From the NCBI RefSeq assembly GCF_024159085.1, contig NZ_JAMZDE010000005.1, forward strand, positions 62,001 through 126,000: a stretch of 64,000 nucleotides of DNA. Direction: 5' to 3'. Source of the stretch: Idiomarina rhizosphaerae (GTDB lineage Bacteria; Pseudomonadota; Gammaproteobacteria; Enterobacterales; Alteromonadaceae). The translations under genes and the position numbers were made by a program. This document shows positions 38,922 through 53,168 of the stretch, piece by piece (within the stretch, counting starts at the first letter, position 1; each line of letters begins with the position of its first letter). Below the pieces are notes generated by a model, which had not been told where the DNA came from, did not search any database, and worked only from the letters and a program-made list of their open reading frames with translations.

Positions 38922-40199
38922 ATGACTAAAAAACATCTTACAGAAACTCGCTTTGCTGATTTGGCGCTTCACCCCAAAATCCAGCAAGCAATATCCAGTG
39001 CCGGATTTGAGTATTGTACTCCAATTCAGGCGTTAAGTCTGCCCGTTGCTCTGTCTAACCGCGATGTTGCTGGTCAGGCTCAGACAGGTACAGGCAAAAC
39101 CTTGGCATTTCTGCTGGCTACTTTCAACCGCTTAATGCAGAACGAATCGTCCGAAAAAACCGAATCGGGCCCACGCGCATTGATTATGGCACCGACTCGG
39201 GAGCTCGCTATTCAGATAGCACACGATGCTGATGCCCTCATTGAGCATTGCGGTTTGAAAATGGGCGTTATATACGGCGGCGAAGGCTACGAAGGTCAAA
39301 AAGAACAACTGGCGGCACAACCCGACATACTGGTCGGCACCACGGGTCGTCTTATCGACTTTTATAAGCAGGGTCTATTTAGCCTTAACGATATTGAAGT
39401 TGTGGTGCTGGACGAAGCCGACCGCATGTTCGATCTTGGCTTTATTGATGACATTCGCTATTTATTGCAAAAAATGCCGGATCCATCCAAGCGCCTGAAC
39501 CTGCTGTTCTCTGCAACATTGTCTTATCGTGTGCAGGAACTGGCTTACGAGCATATGAATGCACCGACTAAACTCGAAGTGGAACCGTTACAAAAAACCG
39601 CCACACGGGTAACTGAAGAACTGTTTTACCCTTCTAAACCCGAAAAGTTTCCGTTGCTACTAACATTAATTGAAGAAGACTGGCCGGATAAAGCCATTGT
39701 TTTCGCCAACACCAAGCACGGTTGCGAGAAAGTGCATGGCTGGTTGGTCGCGAACGAGCACCGTGCGGGCCTGTTGACTGGCGATGTTCCGCAGAAAAAG
39801 CGCTTACGCATTCTGGAAGACTTCGCCGAAGGAAAGCTCGACTTTTTAGTTGCTACCGATGTCGCTGCACGTGGTCTGCATATCCCCGAAGTCACTCATG
39901 TCTATAACTTCGACTTACCGGATGACTGCGAAGACTATGTGCACCGGATAGGCCGCACAGGTCGTGCAGGAGCCAGTGGCGCTGCAATAAGCCTGGCGTG
40001 CGAAGAGTACGTATACAACTTACCGGCTATTGAAGACTATATTGGTCACACCATTCCGGTCACCAAATACGATGGCGATGCTTTGCTTTCTGATTTACGA
40101 CGTCCACGTCCAATTCAGCGCCGTCGTCGTCATAACTCAGGCGGAGGCAAGGGTAAACCTCGCGGCCGTCGCTCGGGACCTCCGCGCAACGCGTCATAA
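38922..40199 (+). CDS. rhlB: ATP-dependent RNA helicase RhlB
   Basis: 425 residues. DEAD-box helicase of the RNA degradosome. Q motif (TPIQALSLP), Walker [13 protein letters not shown] in [13 protein letters not shown] in FSATLS, and [10 protein letters not shown] are all present. The C-terminal tail (about 395-425) is very Arg/Gly-rich, as in RhlB. Next to gppA as in E. coli. Confidence 0.97.
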   Translation: MTKKHLTETRFADLALHPKIQQAISSAGFEYCTPIQALSLPVALSNRDVAGQAQTGTGKTLAFLLATFNRLMQNESSEKTESGPRALIMAPTRELAIQIAHDADALIEHCGLKMGVIYGGEGYEGQKEQLAAQPDILVGTTGRLIDFYKQGLFSLNDIEVVVLDEADRMFDLGFIDDIRYLLQKMPDPSKRLNLLFSATLSYRVQELAYEHMNAPTKLEVEPLQKTATRVTEELFYPSKPEKFPLLLTLIEEDWPDKAIVFANTKHGCEKVHGWLVANEHRAGLLTGDVPQKKRLRILEDFAEGKLDFLVATDVAARGLHIPEVTHVYNFDLPDDCEDYVHRIGRTGRAGASGAAISLACEEYVYNLPAIEDYIGHTIPVTKYDGDALLSDLRRPRPIQRRRRHNSGGGKGKPRGRRSGPPRNAS

Positions 40200-40200
40200 T

Positions 40201-43919
<3,719 letters not shown>

Positions 43920-43927
<8 letters not shown>

Positions 43928-44711
43928 TGTTCTCTCCCAGCCCAAAAAACCGTTCCGTATTAGCATAGGTCAGCTCGGCTAAATGCTGTACCGACACCTC
44001 AAGATAATTAGCCAGAGCTTCCCCAATTACCGGTAAAAGCGCAGGCTCATTCATTTTAGGGCGCGGCTTCAGCCCCCGAGGTAATAAAAACGGTGCATCC
44101 GTTTCAAGCACCAGCCTGCTCAGAGGCAGATACGGCAAAGCTGACACCAGTTCCTGGTTACGTCGCTCATCACAGATCCAGCCGGTAATGCCAAACCAAT
44201 GCCCCCGCTCAGCATAACGGTTGAGCGCTTCAACGCCACCGGTAAAGCAATGAGTTAAGCAGGGCGTTGAGTCATTACAATACTGGTTTAACAGTTCTAT
44301 TTGACGGTCAATTGCATCGCGTTCATGTAAATACAGCGGAAGGTTTAGCTCATTAGCCAACTCAATTTGAGCAACGAATACCTCTTCCTGCGCATCGCGG
44401 GGAGAAAAGTTCCGGTTAAAATCCAGACCACATTCACCAATAGCGACAACATAGGGCAGCCCGGACAATTCGCGCAACTGCTCTTTGTAGTTTGCCGGCG
44501 CTTCGCCGGCGTCGTGTGGGTGAATACCCACGCTCATCAGCAACTTCTCAGGAAACTGCTGACACAATTTAGCGGCTTGTTCTGCCTCTTCAATAGAGGT
44601 CGATATAATCAGCTGCTTTTGCACATTGGCCTGCTCGGCACGAGCCATAACCCCGTCCAGATCGTTCAACAACCGTTTGTTGGTTAAATTCACACCGGCA
44701 TCAAACCACAT
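43920..44711 (-). CDS. tatD: TatD family metal-dependent deoxyribonuclease
   Basis: 263 residues, TIM-barrel hydrolase. Features include [30 protein letters not shown] and LETDAPFL, the standard metal ligands; the first H-x-H motif of TatD is replaced by DAGVNLTN, which is normal in this family branch. Acts as 3'-5' exonuclease in DNA repair; not needed for Tat transport despite its name. Fourth tat gene. Confidence 0.95.
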
Positions 44712-45435
44712 CGTCGTCTTCCTGCTGGGTGGGTGTATACCAACGGCTAACTTGTAAACCTAACTCAAACAACAACCACATAGGTATTGCTAGTAAAGTT
44801 TGTGAAATAACATCGGGAGGGGTTAGCAACATACCAATAGCAAACGCACCAACAATAATATAAGGCCGTTTTTTAGCCAATGATTCGCGAGTGCAGGTGC
44901 CGGTCCAGATCAACAACATAATGGCAACCGGCGTTTCAAAGGCAATACCAAAGGCAACGAAAATCGCCAGAATAAAGTCCAGATAACGGGAAATGTCGGT
45001 TGCAACCGTGACACCCTCCGGCGCTGCACTGCTAAAAAATGCCATGGCAAGAGGCAGAACCACAAAATAGGCAAAGGCGATACCGGCATAAAACAGCAAA
45101 GTGCTGGTAGCCAAAAGCGGAATCACCAGACGCTTCTCGCGACCATATAAACCCGGCGCTATAAAGCCCCATATTTGCCACAGTAAATAGGGAACGGTGA
45201 GAGCCAGCGCCACAACCAGAGTTAACTTAAAAGGCGTGAAAAAAGGCGCGGCAACGTCTGTGGCTATCATTTGCGAGCCAGCAGGCATGTTCATCAGCAG
45301 CGGCTGGGCGACAAAGTGGTAAATGTCATTGGCAAAGTAAGCGAGCGCAGCGAACACAACCAGAATAACCAATACCGAGCGTAATAGTCGGCTTCTGAGC
45401 TCCAGCAAATGATTTAATAAAGGGGAGTCACTCAT
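44701..45435 (-). CDS. tatC: Sec-independent translocase subunit TatC
   Basis: 244 residues starting at [14 protein letters not shown] (45435); the longer open frame to 45519 lies inside tatB and is rejected. Six membrane helices. Recognises twin-arginine signal peptides. Key features [12 protein letters not shown] at the N-terminus and GIAFETPV (conserved FE) near residue 165. Overlaps tatB by ATGAGTGA and tatD by 11 bases. Confidence 0.97.
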   Translation of the reverse strand: MSDSPLLNHLLELRSRLLRSVLVILVVFAALAYFANDIYHFVAQPLLMNMPAGSQMIATDVAAPFFTPFKLTLVVALALTVPYLLWQIWGFIAPGLYGREKRLVIPLLATSTLLFYAGIAFAYFVVLPLAMAFFSSAAPEGVTVATDISRYLDFILAIFVAFGIAFETPVAIMLLIWTGTCTRESLAKKRPYIIVGAFAIGMLLTPPDVISQTLLAIPMWLLFELGLQVSRWYTPTQQEDDDVV

Positions 45436-45778
45436 TACCTTTACCCACGTCGGTTCCGGGCTTTTCTTTAGGTTCAGAATCTGGCTTAGAGTATGGTCGC
45501 TGAACCTCTTCTGCTGCACTTCTTAATTCAACTAGCGAGCGTTGCAGTTCCGGACTTAAGTTTTCAAGATCCTGACTCTCTGCTTGCTTCAAGTGTTCGT
45601 GCAGCTCTTTTATACGCAGCTCGTGGTCAAGCTCATTCTGTACTTTTTGAGAGTACTGCTTAATACCCGATAAGGTTCTCTGAAAGCCACGGATAGCCGA
45701 AGGCAGGCGCTCGGGACCAAGTACCAGAAGGCCTACTATGGCAATCAGCAATAACTCCCAGAAACCAATATCGAACAT
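45428..45778 (-). CDS. tatB: Sec-independent translocase subunit TatB
   Basis: 116 residues. N-terminal membrane helix with the conserved E8 and GPERLP hinge (about 21-26), amphipathic helix, then a charged tail. Forms the substrate receptor with TatC. Begins right after the tatA stop. Confidence 0.96.
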   Translation of the reverse strand: MFDIGFWELLLIAIVGLLVLGPERLPSAIRGFQRTLSGIKQYSQKVQNELDHELRIKELHEHLKQAESQDLENLSPELQRSLVELRSAAEEVQRPYSKPDSEPKEKPGTDVGKGNE

Positions 45779-46000
45779 TTAAGATTTCCCGGATTTATCC
45801 GAATTGGACTTATCGTCATGTTCTTCTTTGTGCTGCAAAGAGTCGTCTTTATCTTTGCTGTCATTCTCGTCACCCATAGACTTTTTAAAGCCTTTTACCG
45901 CATTACCTAAGTCTGAACCCAGGCTACGCAGACGCTTGGTGCCAAACAGTAATACAACAATGACCAACAAGATGAGTAACTGCCAAGGTGATACACCCAT
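45779..46000 (-). CDS. tatA: Sec-independent translocase subunit TatA
   Basis: 73 residues. N-terminal helix, [14 protein letters not shown] hinge and amphipathic helix, then a Lys/Asp-rich tail of about 30 residues. Builds the variable-size translocation pore. Lies 20 bases after ubiB. Confidence 0.96.
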   Translation of the reverse strand: MGVSPWQLLILLVIVVLLFGTKRLRSLGSDLGNAVKGFKKSMGDENDSKDKDDSLQHKEEHDDKSNSDKSGKS

Positions 46001-46020
46001 GTTATTTCCTACCGTTTAAG

Positions 46021-47685
46021 TTAAACAAATTCACTATTCGTTGTTTTCGGACGAGTCCGCCAGGCCATAATGCCCAGCAGCGCCGTGACAATACCCGCAC
46101 CAACAGTCACTTCTGAAAGCTCAGTCTGATTCCAGAGCAATGTCGTACAAATTAAGCCGCTGCCAGTTAACACAGTCCAGAACAACGAAGTCGATGCTTG
46201 TCTTTGAGTTAATAACTGCTGCTTGCGTAACTCTCGCTCGCGCTCGTCAATATTATGTTGTTGGCGAAGGTTTTCATACAACATCATTGGCATTTCCGGC
46301 AGTTTTTCCGCCCAGTACGGCGCATTCTCTTTTACCGACCGCACAATTGCACGCCAGCCAAGCTGCTCCTTCATCCAACGTTCAAGGAAGGGTTTAGCGG
46401 TTTTCCATAGGTCCAGTTCCGGGTACAACTGGCGCCCCAAACCTTCAATGTACAACAGAGTTTTCTGCAGTAATACCAACTGCGGCTGCACTTCCATTTC
46501 AAAGCGTCGCGCCGTATTAAATAAGTTAATCAGCACATGTCCGAATGAAATTTCCGCCAACGGCTTCTCAAAAATAGGCTCACAAACCGTTCTTATGGCA
46601 GATTCAAACTCTTCAATATTGGTATGCTTCGGGACCCAGCCTGAGTCAACATGCAGCTCCGCAACTTTACGATAGTCGCGGTTAAAAAACGCCAGAAAGT
46701 TCTCGGCCAAATAGCGTTTGTCGTCGCGGTTCAGGGTTCCGACAATACCAAAATCAATACCGATGTAGCGCGGGTTCAATGGATCGTCTTTCGCCACAAA
46801 AATGTTACCCGGGTGCATGTCGGCATGAAAAAAGCTGTCGCGGAACACCTGGGTGAAAAAGACTTCAACGCCCCGCTCGGCCAGTTTCTTCATATCTACG
46901 CCGCGGGCTTTCAGGGTGGCAATATCACTCACGGGAATGCCATCAATGCGCTCCATTACCATCACGTTATGGCGACTGTAGTCACTGTAAACCACGGGAA
47001 TATAAAGCATGTCGGAGTTTTCGAAGTTGCGCTTGAGCTGTATCGCGTTACCGGCTTCGCGCATTAAGTCCAGCTCATCCAGCAAGGTTTTGCGATACTC
47101 TTTAACCACTTCTTTAGGTTTTAAACGCCGCCCGTCGGGCAAATGATGCGCGGCTACAGAGGCCAGGGTTTCCATCAATTCTAAATCCGCATTAATGGTC
47201 TCACGGATATCCGGGCGAATAACCTTTATGACAATATCCGTTAACTCACCGTCTCTGGTTTTCAGCTTTCCGGTGTGCACCTGAGCAATTGACGCTGAGG
47301 CTAAAGGCGTTGTGTCAAAATCCGTAAAACAGTCATTGATGCTCTGCAAGCCTAAGGACTTTTCGATAATACGCTGTGCGGCATGACCATCGAAAGGAGG
47401 CACTTTGTCCTGCAGGCGTGCCAGTTCAATTGCAATATCAGGCGGCAGTAAGTCGCGGCGGGTCGAGAGCATTTGACCAAACTTAACCCACACTGGCCCA
47501 AGCTCTTCCAGCGCCAGTCTTAAACGTACACCGGCAGGCTTGTCTTTATGCTTATTGGGCAACCAGAAAAAAGCATGGCGGCCTAAACGAATGGTCCAGG
47601 GCAACCAACGCGCAGGGATGAGATCATCTAACCCGTAACTCAGTAGTGTTTTGGTAATTTTGTAAAAGCGACGCGTCCGCATCAT
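46021..47685 (-). CDS. ubiB: Ubiquinone synthesis ATPase/kinase-like protein UbiB
   Basis: 554 residues (E. coli 546). Atypical protein-kinase-like fold: the KxGQ motif in [12 protein letters not shown] (about 63-66), A-rich loop [11 protein letters not shown], catalytic-type [11 protein letters not shown] and GIDFGIVG. Two C-terminal membrane helices (about 500-545). Supports ubiquinone synthesis in the membrane. Start overlaps the ubiJ stop by one base (TAATG). Confidence 0.97.
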   Translation of the reverse strand: MMRTRRFYKITKTLLSYGLDDLIPARWLPWTIRLGRHAFFWLPNKHKDKPAGVRLRLALEELGPVWVKFGQMLSTRRDLLPPDIAIELARLQDKVPPFDGHAAQRIIEKSLGLQSINDCFTDFDTTPLASASIAQVHTGKLKTRDGELTDIVIKVIRPDIRETINADLELMETLASVAAHHLPDGRRLKPKEVVKEYRKTLLDELDLMREAGNAIQLKRNFENSDMLYIPVVYSDYSRHNVMVMERIDGIPVSDIATLKARGVDMKKLAERGVEVFFTQVFRDSFFHADMHPGNIFVAKDDPLNPRYIGIDFGIVGTLNRDDKRYLAENFLAFFNRDYRKVAELHVDSGWVPKHTNIEEFESAIRTVCEPIFEKPLAEISFGHVLINLFNTARRFEMEVQPQLVLLQKTLLYIEGLGRQLYPELDLWKTAKPFLERWMKEQLGWRAIVRSVKENAPYWAEKLPEMPMMLYENLRQQHNIDERERELRKQQLLTQRQASTSLFWTVLTGSGLICTTLLWNQTELSEVTVGAGIVTALLGIMAWRTRPKTTNSEFV

Positions 47686-48290
47686 TAACCCTTCTTCTCA
47701 CGACACTGGCGTTCAAGGCGCTCGATTTGAGCCCGCAGCTGTTGTAAATCGGTTTTAAACTGATCAAATTCAGCTCTTACCGGTAATAATTTTTTCTCTT
47801 CAGTCAACACACCATGCACCCAGCGCTGCTGCTGTTGCCAATGTGTTTTTACCTGCTCGCGGCTGCGTCGCCACAGCTTACCCAGCCAGTAGGCCGGCGC
47901 GTCACCAACGGTTTTCGCCAGTTCGGCTTCCCAGTCTACGTTCAACGACTTAAACAAGCTAACCACTTGTTGCGCCAGCATGGGGTCACCATCAATATCC
48001 AGTAAGTCCGCTTTTATCAGCCTCGTGAGGTTAGCGGTATCCTGCAACTCAGGCAGTACACCCATTTCTGTTGCAATACGGCAGTCTACTTCGCTGTCAT
48101 CGGAGGTACTAAGCTGAACACCGTGAGCATCGACACTCACAGTGACTTCAAAGGGCAGCTCCTTCAGGTGAAAACGCAGGCGCTTGCCGTCCAGCCGCTG
48201 CAAGCGCTCCGCCGATTCCGGGTCACGGTGCAGCACATTGTTTGCTAACTTCTCGACCAACAAAATTGGAATAAGCGGTAATAACGTCAT
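47685..48290 (-). CDS. ubiJ: Ubiquinone accessory factor UbiJ
   Basis: 201 residues. SCP2 lipid-binding domain in the first about 110 residues and a C-terminal coiled coil (about 165-198), the layout of E. coli UbiJ, which holds polyprenyl intermediates for the Ubi metabolon. Between ubiE and ubiB with one-base overlaps on both sides. Confidence 0.95.
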   Translation of the reverse strand: MTLLPLIPILLVEKLANNVLHRDPESAERLQRLDGKRLRFHLKELPFEVTVSVDAHGVQLSTSDDSEVDCRIATEMGVLPELQDTANLTRLIKADLLDIDGDPMLAQQVVSLFKSLNVDWEAELAKTVGDAPAYWLGKLWRRSREQVKTHWQQQQRWVHGVLTEEKKLLPVRAEFDQFKTDLQQLRAQIERLERQCREKKG

Positions 48291-49045
48291 CAGAACTTAT
48301 ACCCTCGGTGCAGTGCGACTACGCCACCAGTCATGTTCTGGTAGTCAACTTTCTCATAGCCAGCAGCTTCCATCATTGACTTCAGTGTTTCCTGGTCCGG
48401 GTGCATACGGATAGATTCCGCCAAATACTGGTAGCTGTCAGAGTCGTTAGCAACAACCTGCCCCATTTTTGGCAAAATGTTGAACGAATAAAAGTCGTAC
48501 ACCTGATTCAACGTAGCCGATACCGGCTTAGAAAACTCAAGAATTAATACCCGACCGCCAGGTTTCAGCACCCGCAGCATAGAACGCAGAGCCTTGTCTT
48601 TGTCAGTGACATTACGCAAGCCAAAAGCAATGGTAATAACATCAAAGGTATTGTCATCAAACGGAAGTTCTTCCGCGTCAGCCTGCACGTAACGAACATT
48701 GCCAATAATGCCTCTGTCACGCAGCTTGTCTCGACCCACTTTCAGCATGGCGTCGTTAATATCGGCCAGCACAACTTCGCCCTCAGCACCGACACGACGT
48801 GAGAACTGAGCCGTTAAGTCGCCGGTTCCACCGGCAATGTCCAATACCTTCATACCACGGCGCACACCACTGCAGTCAATGGTATAACGCTTCCATAAAC
48901 GATGAATGCCAAACGACATTAAGTCGTTCATAACATCGTATTTTGCCGCTACCGACTGAAAGACATCAGCGACCAGGTTTTTTTTCTGATTACGGGCTAC
49001 TTTTTGGTACCCGAAATCAATGGATTCTTCGTTTTTATCGTTCAT
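48290..49045 (-). CDS. ubiE: Ubiquinone/menaquinone C-methyltransferase
   Basis: 251 residues as in E. coli. SAM-binding motif [12 protein letters not shown] (about 67-78), UbiE signature [16 protein letters not shown]. Methylates the quinone ring with S-adenosylmethionine. First gene of the nine-gene leftward run to hemB. Confidence 0.98.
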   Translation of the reverse strand: MNDKNEESIDFGYQKVARNQKKNLVADVFQSVAAKYDVMNDLMSFGIHRLWKRYTIDCSGVRRGMKVLDIAGGTGDLTAQFSRRVGAEGEVVLADINDAMLKVGRDKLRDRGIIGNVRYVQADAEELPFDDNTFDVITIAFGLRNVTDKDKALRSMLRVLKPGGRVLILEFSKPVSATLNQVYDFYSFNILPKMGQVVANDSDSYQYLAESIRMHPDQETLKSMMEAAGYEKVDYQNMTGGVVALHRGYKF

Positions 49046-49086
49046 TTAACTATCCCGAACTGATTTTGTACTAGTGTACTTGATGA

Positions 49087-51168
49087 TCACACCTGAGCAT
49101 AGTGATCGCGACGCGGTAACCAACGCTCAATTAGCGCTTCTGCGCTTTGCGGATAATGCTCTAATACGTGCTGAGCAATATTCTGGGCTTCTGGTATTAA
49201 CGCCTCATCGCGCTCTAAGTCAGCCACTTTTAATTCGGCTAACCCGGTCTGTCGGTGACCCAACAATTCACCCGGCCCACGAATTTCCAGGTCGCGCTGT
49301 GCAATCACGAAGCCGTCGTTACTTTCGCGTAAAACACCCAGCCTCTGTTGCGCCGTTTGCGATAACGGACTGTGATACAGCAGCACGCAATGACTGGCAA
49401 CCGAACCCCGACCAACGCGCCCGCGCAATTGGTGCAGCTGCGCTAAACCTAACCGCTCCGGGTTCTCAATGATCATGAGCGACGCATTGGGAACATCCAC
49501 TCCAACCTCTATGACCGTCGTTGCGACCAATAAGTCAATATCACCCGCTTTAAACGCCTGCATGACCTGCTCTTTCTGCTCATGTTTAAGCCGGCCATGC
49601 ACCAGTCCGATATTTAAGCCCGGCAACTGCTCCTGCAAGTCGTTGGCGGTGTCTTCTGCCGCCTGACATTCAAGTACGTCGGACTCTTCAATAAGGGTAC
49701 AGACCCAATACGCCTGACGGCCTTCAGTGGCACAAACCTCGCGCACTCGATCCACAATTTGCTCCCGCCGGGTGTCCGGAATGGCAACCGTAGTGACCGG
49801 TGTGCGACCGGGTGGAAGTTCATCAATTACCGAGGTGGCAAGATCGGCATAGGCGGTCATAGCCAAAGTTCGCGGAATGGGTGTTGCAGTCATAATCAGC
49901 TGATGAGGGTGCACACCCGCCTGAACGCCTTTTTCGCGTAATTGTAACCGTTGGTGCACACCGAAACGGTGCTGCTCATCAATAATAACTAATGCCAGAC
50001 GCTGATATTCAACATCCGCCTGAAACAACGCATGGGTACCAACCAGTAAATGAATTTCACCCTGCTTTAACTGTGTCAGCAACTCCCGACGGGACTTACC
50101 TTTCGATTTGCCACTCAACCAACCGACATTGACGCCCAGCGGCATCAGCCACTGGCTAAAAGTAATGGCATGCTGCTCAGACAAAAGCTCGGTTGGTGCC
50201 ATTAGAGCCACCTGGTATCCGGCTTCAATGGCTGCCAGAGCACTGAGCGCAGCGACCAGTGTTTTGCCTGAGCCGACATCGCCCTGCACTAACCGCATCA
50301 TTGGTTGGCCTTGAGCCATATCGTCGGTAATTTCTTTCACCACTCTTGCCTGCGCACCAGTGGGTGAGAACGGCAATTGCTTTAAAAATGCCTCTTGTAA
50401 AGCACCATTGCCTGTTATGGTAAAGCCCGCCTGAGCCTGTCGCGCCTGGCGTAGCTGCAACAAGCTGAGCTGATGAGCAATAAGCTCTTCCGATGCCAGC
50501 CGCTGCTGCGCCGGATGTTCGCCTTGCTCCAGCAGTGCCAGGGGAACATCCACCGGCGGCCGGTGCAGAGTCAAAATAGCCTGCTCGAGAGAAAGTTGAT
50601 GGGGTCTTAAATTTTCAGGCAGAAGTTCAGGTAAAGAACCGGGCTGAAGATACGCCAGTGCCTGTTCGATGATTTTACGCAAAATTCCCTGAGTCACGCC
50701 TTCCGTCGTGGGGTAGACCGGCGTAAGAGTTTCCTGCATATTCAATGGCTCGCCAGCTTTGACCGTTCGATACTCGGGGTGAATCATCTCCCAGCCGGTC
50801 ATGCCCCGGCGCACTTCGCCAAAGGCTAATAACTGAGTGCCTTGTGCGAATTGCTTTAACTGAGCCGCACTAAATTGAAAAAAGCGCAGACTGATACTGC
50901 CGGTTTCATCACTGGCCTGACAAATCAGCATACGCTTACGGCCGTACTTGATATCGGCGTGCCGCACCGTGACCAGAACATTGGTAGCCACACCCGCACG
51001 TAAATTTGCAACGTCAGTTACCTGAGTACGGTCTTCGTATCGCAGCGGTAGATGCAACAGTGCATCACTGACAGAGGCTAAGCCCAGCTTGCGCAGCTTA
51101 ACCGCAACCTTTTCGCCCACACCTTTAAGTACCGTCAGTGGAATGTGCTGCAGTCCTTTTACCGCCAC
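49087..51168 (-). CDS. recG: ATP-dependent DNA helicase RecG
   Basis: 693 residues. N-terminal wedge/OB domain (about 60-160), helicase core with Walker A QGDVGSGKT near 285, DEQH in IIDEQHRFG, TATPIPRT, and the C-terminal QLRGRVGRG and TRG-type motif GPGELLGHRQTG. Remodels stalled replication forks and Holliday junctions. Follows trmH by nine bases, the same trmH-recG order as in E. coli. Confidence 0.98.
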   Translation of the reverse strand: MAVKGLQHIPLTVLKGVGEKVAVKLRKLGLASVSDALLHLPLRYEDRTQVTDVANLRAGVATNVLVTVRHADIKYGRKRMLICQASDETGSISLRFFQFSAAQLKQFAQGTQLLAFGEVRRGMTGWEMIHPEYRTVKAGEPLNMQETLTPVYPTTEGVTQGILRKIIEQALAYLQPGSLPELLPENLRPHQLSLEQAILTLHRPPVDVPLALLEQGEHPAQQRLASEELIAHQLSLLQLRQARQAQAGFTITGNGALQEAFLKQLPFSPTGAQARVVKEITDDMAQGQPMMRLVQGDVGSGKTLVAALSALAAIEAGYQVALMAPTELLSEQHAITFSQWLMPLGVNVGWLSGKSKGKSRRELLTQLKQGEIHLLVGTHALFQADVEYQRLALVIIDEQHRFGVHQRLQLREKGVQAGVHPHQLIMTATPIPRTLAMTAYADLATSVIDELPPGRTPVTTVAIPDTRREQIVDRVREVCATEGRQAYWVCTLIEESDVLECQAAEDTANDLQEQLPGLNIGLVHGRLKHEQKEQVMQAFKAGDIDLLVATTVIEVGVDVPNASLMIIENPERLGLAQLHQLRGRVGRGSVASHCVLLYHSPLSQTAQQRLGVLRESNDGFVIAQRDLEIRGPGELLGHRQTGLAELKVADLERDEALIPEAQNIAQHVLEHYPQSAEALIERWLPRRDHYAQV

Positions 51169-51177
51169 TTTTGCTCC

Positions 51178-51858
51178 TTATCTTGCGCGCATCGCCAGCC
51201 ACCAGGCTTCATCAGCGACAATCTGTCCATTTTCGTCCAGCTCGGGATAAGGCATATTCTTACGTTTACAAGCCTTGGCATAAATTGGATGACCACCTTC
51301 AAATAACACCCTGTGCCGCTCTTCGGCGCTGATATGTGTTTTATCGTACAAGCCCGCCTGCTCCCGTTGTCGCTGCGCTTCATACAACATCACAGCGCCA
51401 GCCACAGAGACATTCAGTGACTGTACCATGCCTACCATAGGAATCATTACGTGATGATCAGCAATATCCAAAGCTTCATCGGTAACGCCGTATTTTTCCT
51501 GCCCCAGCAGAATTGCGGTTGGTTTGGTGTAATCCACTTCACGAAAATCCACCGAATGCTCCGAAAGGTGAGTCACTACAACTTGCATGCCCCGACCTTG
51601 AGTTGCCTCCAGCGCTTCACCAACAGTTTTATGATTATGGATTTTCACCCAATTTTGACTGCCCAACGCCGTACCACCCGACAAACGTGCCTTTTTGGTC
51701 AGCCATATCGCGTGCATTTCATGCACGCCTATCGCATCCGCTGAGCGAACCACCGCAGACAAATTATGGTTTTTATGCACGTTCTCCATAACAACGGTCA
51801 GGTCTGGCTGGCGCTTGTCCAACATTTGGTTAATTCGTTGATATCGTTCAGGACTCAT
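51178..51858 (-). CDS. trmH: tRNA (guanosine(18)-2'-O)-methyltransferase
   Basis: 226 residues. SpoU/TrmH class knotted methyltransferase: motif 1 NVHKNHNLSAVVRSAD (Arg in VRSAD), motif 2 ILLGQEKYGVTDE, motif 3 MIPMVGMVQSLNVSVAGAVMLYE. Methylates G18 of tRNA. In E. coli it directly follows spoT; here spoT is separated from it by about 4.7 kb of other genes. Confidence 0.96.
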   Translation of the reverse strand: MSPERYQRINQMLDKRQPDLTVVMENVHKNHNLSAVVRSADAIGVHEMHAIWLTKKARLSGGTALGSQNWVKIHNHKTVGEALEATQGRGMQVVVTHLSEHSVDFREVDYTKPTAILLGQEKYGVTDEALDIADHHVMIPMVGMVQSLNVSVAGAVMLYEAQRQREQAGLYDKTHISAEERHRVLFEGGHPIYAKACKRKNMPYPELDENGQIVADEAWWLAMRAR

Positions 51859-51954
51859 TGCTTTTTTATGAAAATAGGACTAGATATAAGCAGTATACCC
51901 GAGAGATTCGGTCAGAACTAACCCTATGCTTCACTCAGGATAATAAGAACAACA

Positions 51955-53163
51955 ATGTCGTACTCCTACATTGCACGGCAACCTATTTTAACCAGAGACC
52001 AAAAAGTTTTTGGTTATGAATTGCTGTTCCGCAACAGTACTGAAAACAGTTTTCCGAATATTGATCCTAACGAGGCCACCTCCAAACTGCTTTTGCAGCA
52101 GCATTTATTGGGTGACATTCAGACGCTTTGTATGGGAAAGCAGGCGTTTATCAATTTTCATGCCCGTACTTTGTTAAATGACTTCCCTTCCTTTCTCAAC
52201 GCCCGCACCGTGTGGGTAGAGCTGCTGGAAACCGTAGGCGTTGATGCGCCTTTATTAGAAGCATGCAGCGCCACTCGCGCAAAAGGTTACCGAATTGCAT
52301 TGGATGATCACGATTTTGCCGGGCAATGGGAGCCTCTCATTCCCATGATCAACATGGTAAAAGTTGATATCCAGGAGCAAGGTTTAGAGCTTGACGAAAA
52401 AATTCGCTTCTTTAAAGAAAAGGGCGTTCCACTGCTCGCGGAGCGGGTTGAAACCCGGGGCGAGTTCGAACGTTGTCTGGAGCTAGGCTTTGATTATTTT
52501 CAGGGCTTTTTCTTCGAAAAACCGCAAATAGTCCAGCAAAAATCTCTCGCGCCTAACCGCATTAGTATGCTGACATTGTTATCTGAAGCACATAAAAAAG
52601 ATCTAGACTTAGATACCATACGACAGGCTATTGAACAGGACTTATCACTTACTTACAGCTTGCTTAAACTGGTCAACAGCGCTCTATACGGCGGTCGCAA
52701 GAAGATTGAAAACATCCAGCACGCGCTGGTTTATTTGGGTACGACCGAAATTCGCCGTTTTATCACTTTGGTTGTTTTAGCTAATGTATCAGCGGGGCAG
52801 CCTGAGGAGCTCACAATTAAGTCGGTAACCCGCGCCCGGTTTATGGAGTTAGTAGCCGTCGAAATTCTGAGTGAGAAGCATCATTCCAGTGCCTTTTTAA
52901 CAGGCATGCTCTCTTTACTGGATATTATACTGGGGCTGTCGATGGACGATGTGCTTAAACAGCTTCCGCTTTCTAAAGACATTACCAAAGCACTCAAAAA
53001 CCGCGAGGGTGTATGGGGTTATCTGCTGCAAATGACTGAGCTTTATGAGCGCGGCGAATGGGAAGCTCTGGATAAGCACCCGCTAAAACAAAAATTAAAC
53101 GGCACCGATATTGGCCAGCTTTATATCGATGCCAGTCAATGGTGCCGTTTAGCTCTATTCTAA
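51955..53163 (+). CDS. EAL-HDOD domain signalling protein
   Basis: 402 residues. N-terminal EAL-like domain (about 1-200) beginning IARQPILTRDQKVFGYELLFR with E22 in the EAL position, but reading ELL and DDHDF instead of EAL and DDFG; C-terminal HDOD domain (about 200-395). This YuxH/CdgJ-type architecture is widespread in gammaproteobacteria; the EAL part is usually inactive and proteins of this kind affect motility in Vibrio. It stands between trmH and the GNAT/nitrilase gene, divergent from trmH. Confidence 0.9.
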   Translation: MSYSYIARQPILTRDQKVFGYELLFRNSTENSFPNIDPNEATSKLLLQQHLLGDIQTLCMGKQAFINFHARTLLNDFPSFLNARTVWVELLETVGVDAPLLEACSATRAKGYRIALDDHDFAGQWEPLIPMINMVKVDIQEQGLELDEKIRFFKEKGVPLLAERVETRGEFERCLELGFDYFQGFFFEKPQIVQQKSLAPNRISMLTLLSEAHKKDLDLDTIRQAIEQDLSLTYSLLKLVNSALYGGRKKIENIQHALVYLGTTEIRRFITLVVLANVSAGQPEELTIKSVTRARFMELVAVEILSEKHHSSAFLTGMLSLLDIILGLSMDDVLKQLPLSKDITKALKNREGVWGYLLQMTELYERGEWEALDKHPLKQKLNGTDIGQLYIDASQWCRLALF

Positions 53164-53168
53164 ATGCC

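Noticed and set aside
40030-40200. Upstream open extension of gppA inside rhlB
   Set aside because: The rhlB frame over these bases is the expected Arg/Gly-rich tail, and the GppA family motif begins right after the ATG at 40201.
45436-45519. Longer N-terminus for TatC
   Set aside because: It lies within tatB, and TatC proteins normally start a few residues before the LLNHLLELR segment.
46223-46675. Open frame of 150 codons opposite ubiB
   Set aside because: The ubiB kinase-like frame explains the region fully.
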